This document shows, piece after piece, positions 61,701-64,000 of a DNA stretch of 64,000 bases. The translations under genes and the position numbers were made by a program. Below the pieces are notes generated by a model, which saw only the letters and a program-made list of their open reading frames with translations, made no database searches and was not told the DNA's origin. Each line of letters opens with the position of its first letter. Within the stretch, counting starts at the first letter, position 1. Source of the DNA: Closterium sp. NIES-65 (Eukaryota > Streptophyta > Zygnematophyceae > Desmidiales > Closteriaceae); assembly GCA_948144175.1 (NCBI GenBank), contig CANXME010000216.1, positions 51,001 to 115,000 of the forward strand. Direction: 5' to 3'.

Positions 61701-64000
61701 GTACACGTGGACGTGGACGTGGACATGGACGTGGACGTGGAGGAGGACGTGGACGTGGACGTGGACGTGGACGAGGACGTTGACGTGGACCTGGACGTGG
61801 AGGACGTGGACATGGACGTGGACGTGGACATGGACGTGGACATGGACGTGGACGTGGACGTGGACGTGGACGTGGACATGGACGTGGACGTGGACGTGGA
61901 CGTGGACATGGACGTGGACGTGGACGTGGACGTGGTCGTGGACGTGGACGTGGTCGTGGTCGTGGACATGGACGTGGACTTGGACGTGGACGTGGACGTG
62001 GACGTGGACTTGGACGTGGACGTGGACATGGACGTGGACGTGGACGTGGACGTGGACGTGGACGTGGACACGTGGACGTGGACGTGGACGTGGACGTGGT
62101 CGTGGACGTGGACGTGGAGGTGGACGTGGACGTGGACGTGGACGTGGACGTGGACATGTGGACGTGGACGTGGACGTGGACGTGGTCGTGGTCGTGGACG
62201 TGGACGTGGACGTGGACGTGGACGTGGAGGTGGACGTGGAGGTGGACGTGGAGGTGGACGTAGACGTGGTCGTGGACGTGGACGTGGACGTGGACGTGGA
62301 CGTGGACCTGGACGTGGACGTGGACGTGGTCGTGGACGTGGACGTGGACGTGGACTTGGACGTGGACGTGGACGTGGACGTGGACGTGGAGTGGACATGA
62401 ACGTGGACGTGGTCATGGACGTGGACGTGAACGTGGACGTGGTCGTGGACGTGGACGTGTACGTGGACGTGGACGTGGACGTGGACGTGGACGTGGACGT
62501 GGACGTGGACGTGGACGTGGACGTGGTCGTGGTCGTGGACGTGGACGTGGACGTGGACGTGGTCGTGGACGTGGACGTGGTCGTGGTCGTGGACGTGGAC
62601 GTGGACGTGGACGTGGACGTGGACGTGGACGTGGACGTGGAGGTGGATGTGGACGTGGACATAGACGTGGTCGTGGACTTGGACGTGGACGTGGTCGTGG
62701 ACGTACACGTGGACTTGGACGTGGACGTGGACGTGGACGTGGACATGGACGTGGACGTGGACGTGGACGTGGACGTACACGTGGACGTGGACGTGGACGT
62801 GGACGTACACGTAGACGTGGACGTGGACATGGACGTGGACGTGGACGTGGACGTGGACGTGGTCGTGGACGTGGACGTGGACGTGGACGTGGACGTGGAC
62901 CTGGACGTGGACGTGGACGTGGACTTGGACGTAGACGTGGACATGGACGACGTGGACGTGGACGTGGACGTGGACATGGACGTGGACATGGACGTGGACA
63001 TGGACTGGACGTGGACGTGGACGTGGACGTGGACATGGACGTGGACGTGGACGTGGACGTGGACGTGGACGTGGACGTGGACATGAACGTGGACATGGAC
63101 GTGGACGTGGACGTGGACGTGGACATGGACGTGGACGTGGACGTGGACGTGGACGTGGACGTGGACGTAGACGTGGACGTGGACGTGGACATGGACGTGG
63201 ACGTGGACATGGACGTGGACGTGGATCTGGACGTGGACGTAGACGTGGACGTGGACGTGGACGTAGACGTGGACATGGACGTGGACGTGGACGTAGAAAT
63301 GGACGTGGACGTAGACGTGGACATGGACATGGACGTAGACGTGGACGTGGACATGGACGTGGACGTGGACATGGACGTGGACATGGACGTGGACGTGGAC
63401 GTGGACGTGGACGTGGACGTGGACATGGACGTGGACGTGGACATGGACATGGACGTGGACGTGGACGTGGACGTGGACGTGGACATGGACGTGGACATGG
63501 ACGTGGACGTGGACGTGGACGTAGACATGGACGTGGACGTGGACGTGGACCTGGACCTGGACGTGGACGTGGACATGGACGTGGACGTGGACGTGGACGT
63601 GGACGTGGACATGGACGTGGACGTGGACGTGGACGTGGACGTGGACATAGACGTGGACGTGGACGTGGACGTGGACGTGGACGTGGACGTGGACGTAGAC
63701 GTGGACGTGGACGTGGACGTGTGGACTTGGACGTGGACGTGGACGTGGACGTGGACATGGACGTGGACGTGGACGTGGACGTAGAAATGGTCGTGAACGT
63801 GGACGTGGACGTGGACATGGACGTGGACGTGGACGTGGACGTGGACGTGGACGTAGACGTGGACGTGGACGTGTGGACTTGGACGTGGACGTGGACGTGG
63901 TCGTGGACGTGGACGTGGACGTGGACGTGGTCGTGGACATGGACGTGGACCTGGACGTGGACGTGGACATGGACGTGGACCTGGATGTGGACGTGGACGT

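Larger units (their letters stand above)
54467..64000 (+). repeat. Hexamer satellite array D, (GTGGAC)n on the + strand; right arm of the inverted repeat
   Basis: After GTTCAC at 54461-54466 the array flips to GTGGAC through CGACGTCG (54470-54477), an 8-bp palindrome. The rest of the window is the reverse complement of about 41.8-51.3 kb of array C, with substitutions and small unit-number differences. Landmarks are CGTGTGGACTTGG near 55315, 55622, 55720, 59815, 59955, 63720 and 63872, GTGGATTGG near 60148, and GTGGAGTGGAC near 61416 and 62388. The array runs off the window edge. No gene was seen. Confidence 0.96.

Noticed and set aside
1-64000. Telomere repeat array
   Set aside because: GTGGAC does not match known plant, algal, fungal or animal telomere units. 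The array also reverses orientation internally and is interrupted by other DNA.
54467-64000. Inverted repeat as a simple missed-adapter read artefact
   Set aside because: A missed adapter would give arms meeting directly with near-identical sequence. Here a 3.1-kb spacer and many arm differences exist. An assembly error cannot be fully excluded without reads.

Overview
The window contains almost no ordinary gene space. It is a satellite landscape interrupted by one complete retrotransposon. By length, about 41 kb (64%) is a hexanucleotide satellite, (GTGGAC)n on one strand and (GTCCAC)n on the other. About 15.5 kb (24%) is an unrelated 17-bp minisatellite with consensus CCAGGAGCTTGCCTGGT. About 7.4 kb (12%) is a Ty1/Copia LTR retrotransposon. 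The organism is eukaryotic. The element's primer-binding site resembles the plant-type initiator-Met-tRNA site and its polyprotein is GC-rich in codon use, which fits the green lineage. A streptophyte alga is my guess, from general resemblance only and with low confidence.

Layout: (1) 1-5782, hexamer array A, GTGGAC on the + strand. (2) 5783-21335, the 17-bp minisatellite, which changes orientation four times (forward, reverse, forward, reverse, long forward). Its two reverse blocks are duplicates of each other about 3.75-3.95 kb apart. (3) 21336-25185, hexamer array B, now GTCCAC on +, opposite to array A. (4) 25186-32567, a Copia element on the minus strand with 132-bp LTRs that are identical by eye, a PBS, a candidate PPT, a single 1995-codon Gag-Pol frame and a 5-bp target-site duplication (CACGT) copied from the hexamer array. 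Removing the element and one TSD restores the hexamer phase exactly, so arrays B and C were one array. (5) 32573-54466, hexamer array C, same orientation as B, with higher-order repeats including a tandem pair of about 5.49 kb. (6) 54467-64000, hexamer array D, opposite orientation. D is a reverse-complement copy of about 41.8-51.3 kb of array C, so the window holds an inverted repeat with arms of at least 9.5 kb and a spacer of about 3.1 kb.

The only coding sequence I support is the Copia polyprotein (gag, protease, integrase, reverse transcriptase, RNase H in that order). The very long open frames elsewhere are a composition artefact. The hexamer has no stop codon in any of its six frames (VD, WT, GR, VH, ST, PR), and the 17-mer, read three units at a time, gives an open 17-residue peptide repeat. 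No tRNA, rRNA, CRISPR or host gene was seen. The novelty here is architectural: a hexamer satellite with one bZIP-type ACGT core and one CpG per unit, multi-kilobase higher-order structure, palindromic variant runs, and repeated strand inversions.
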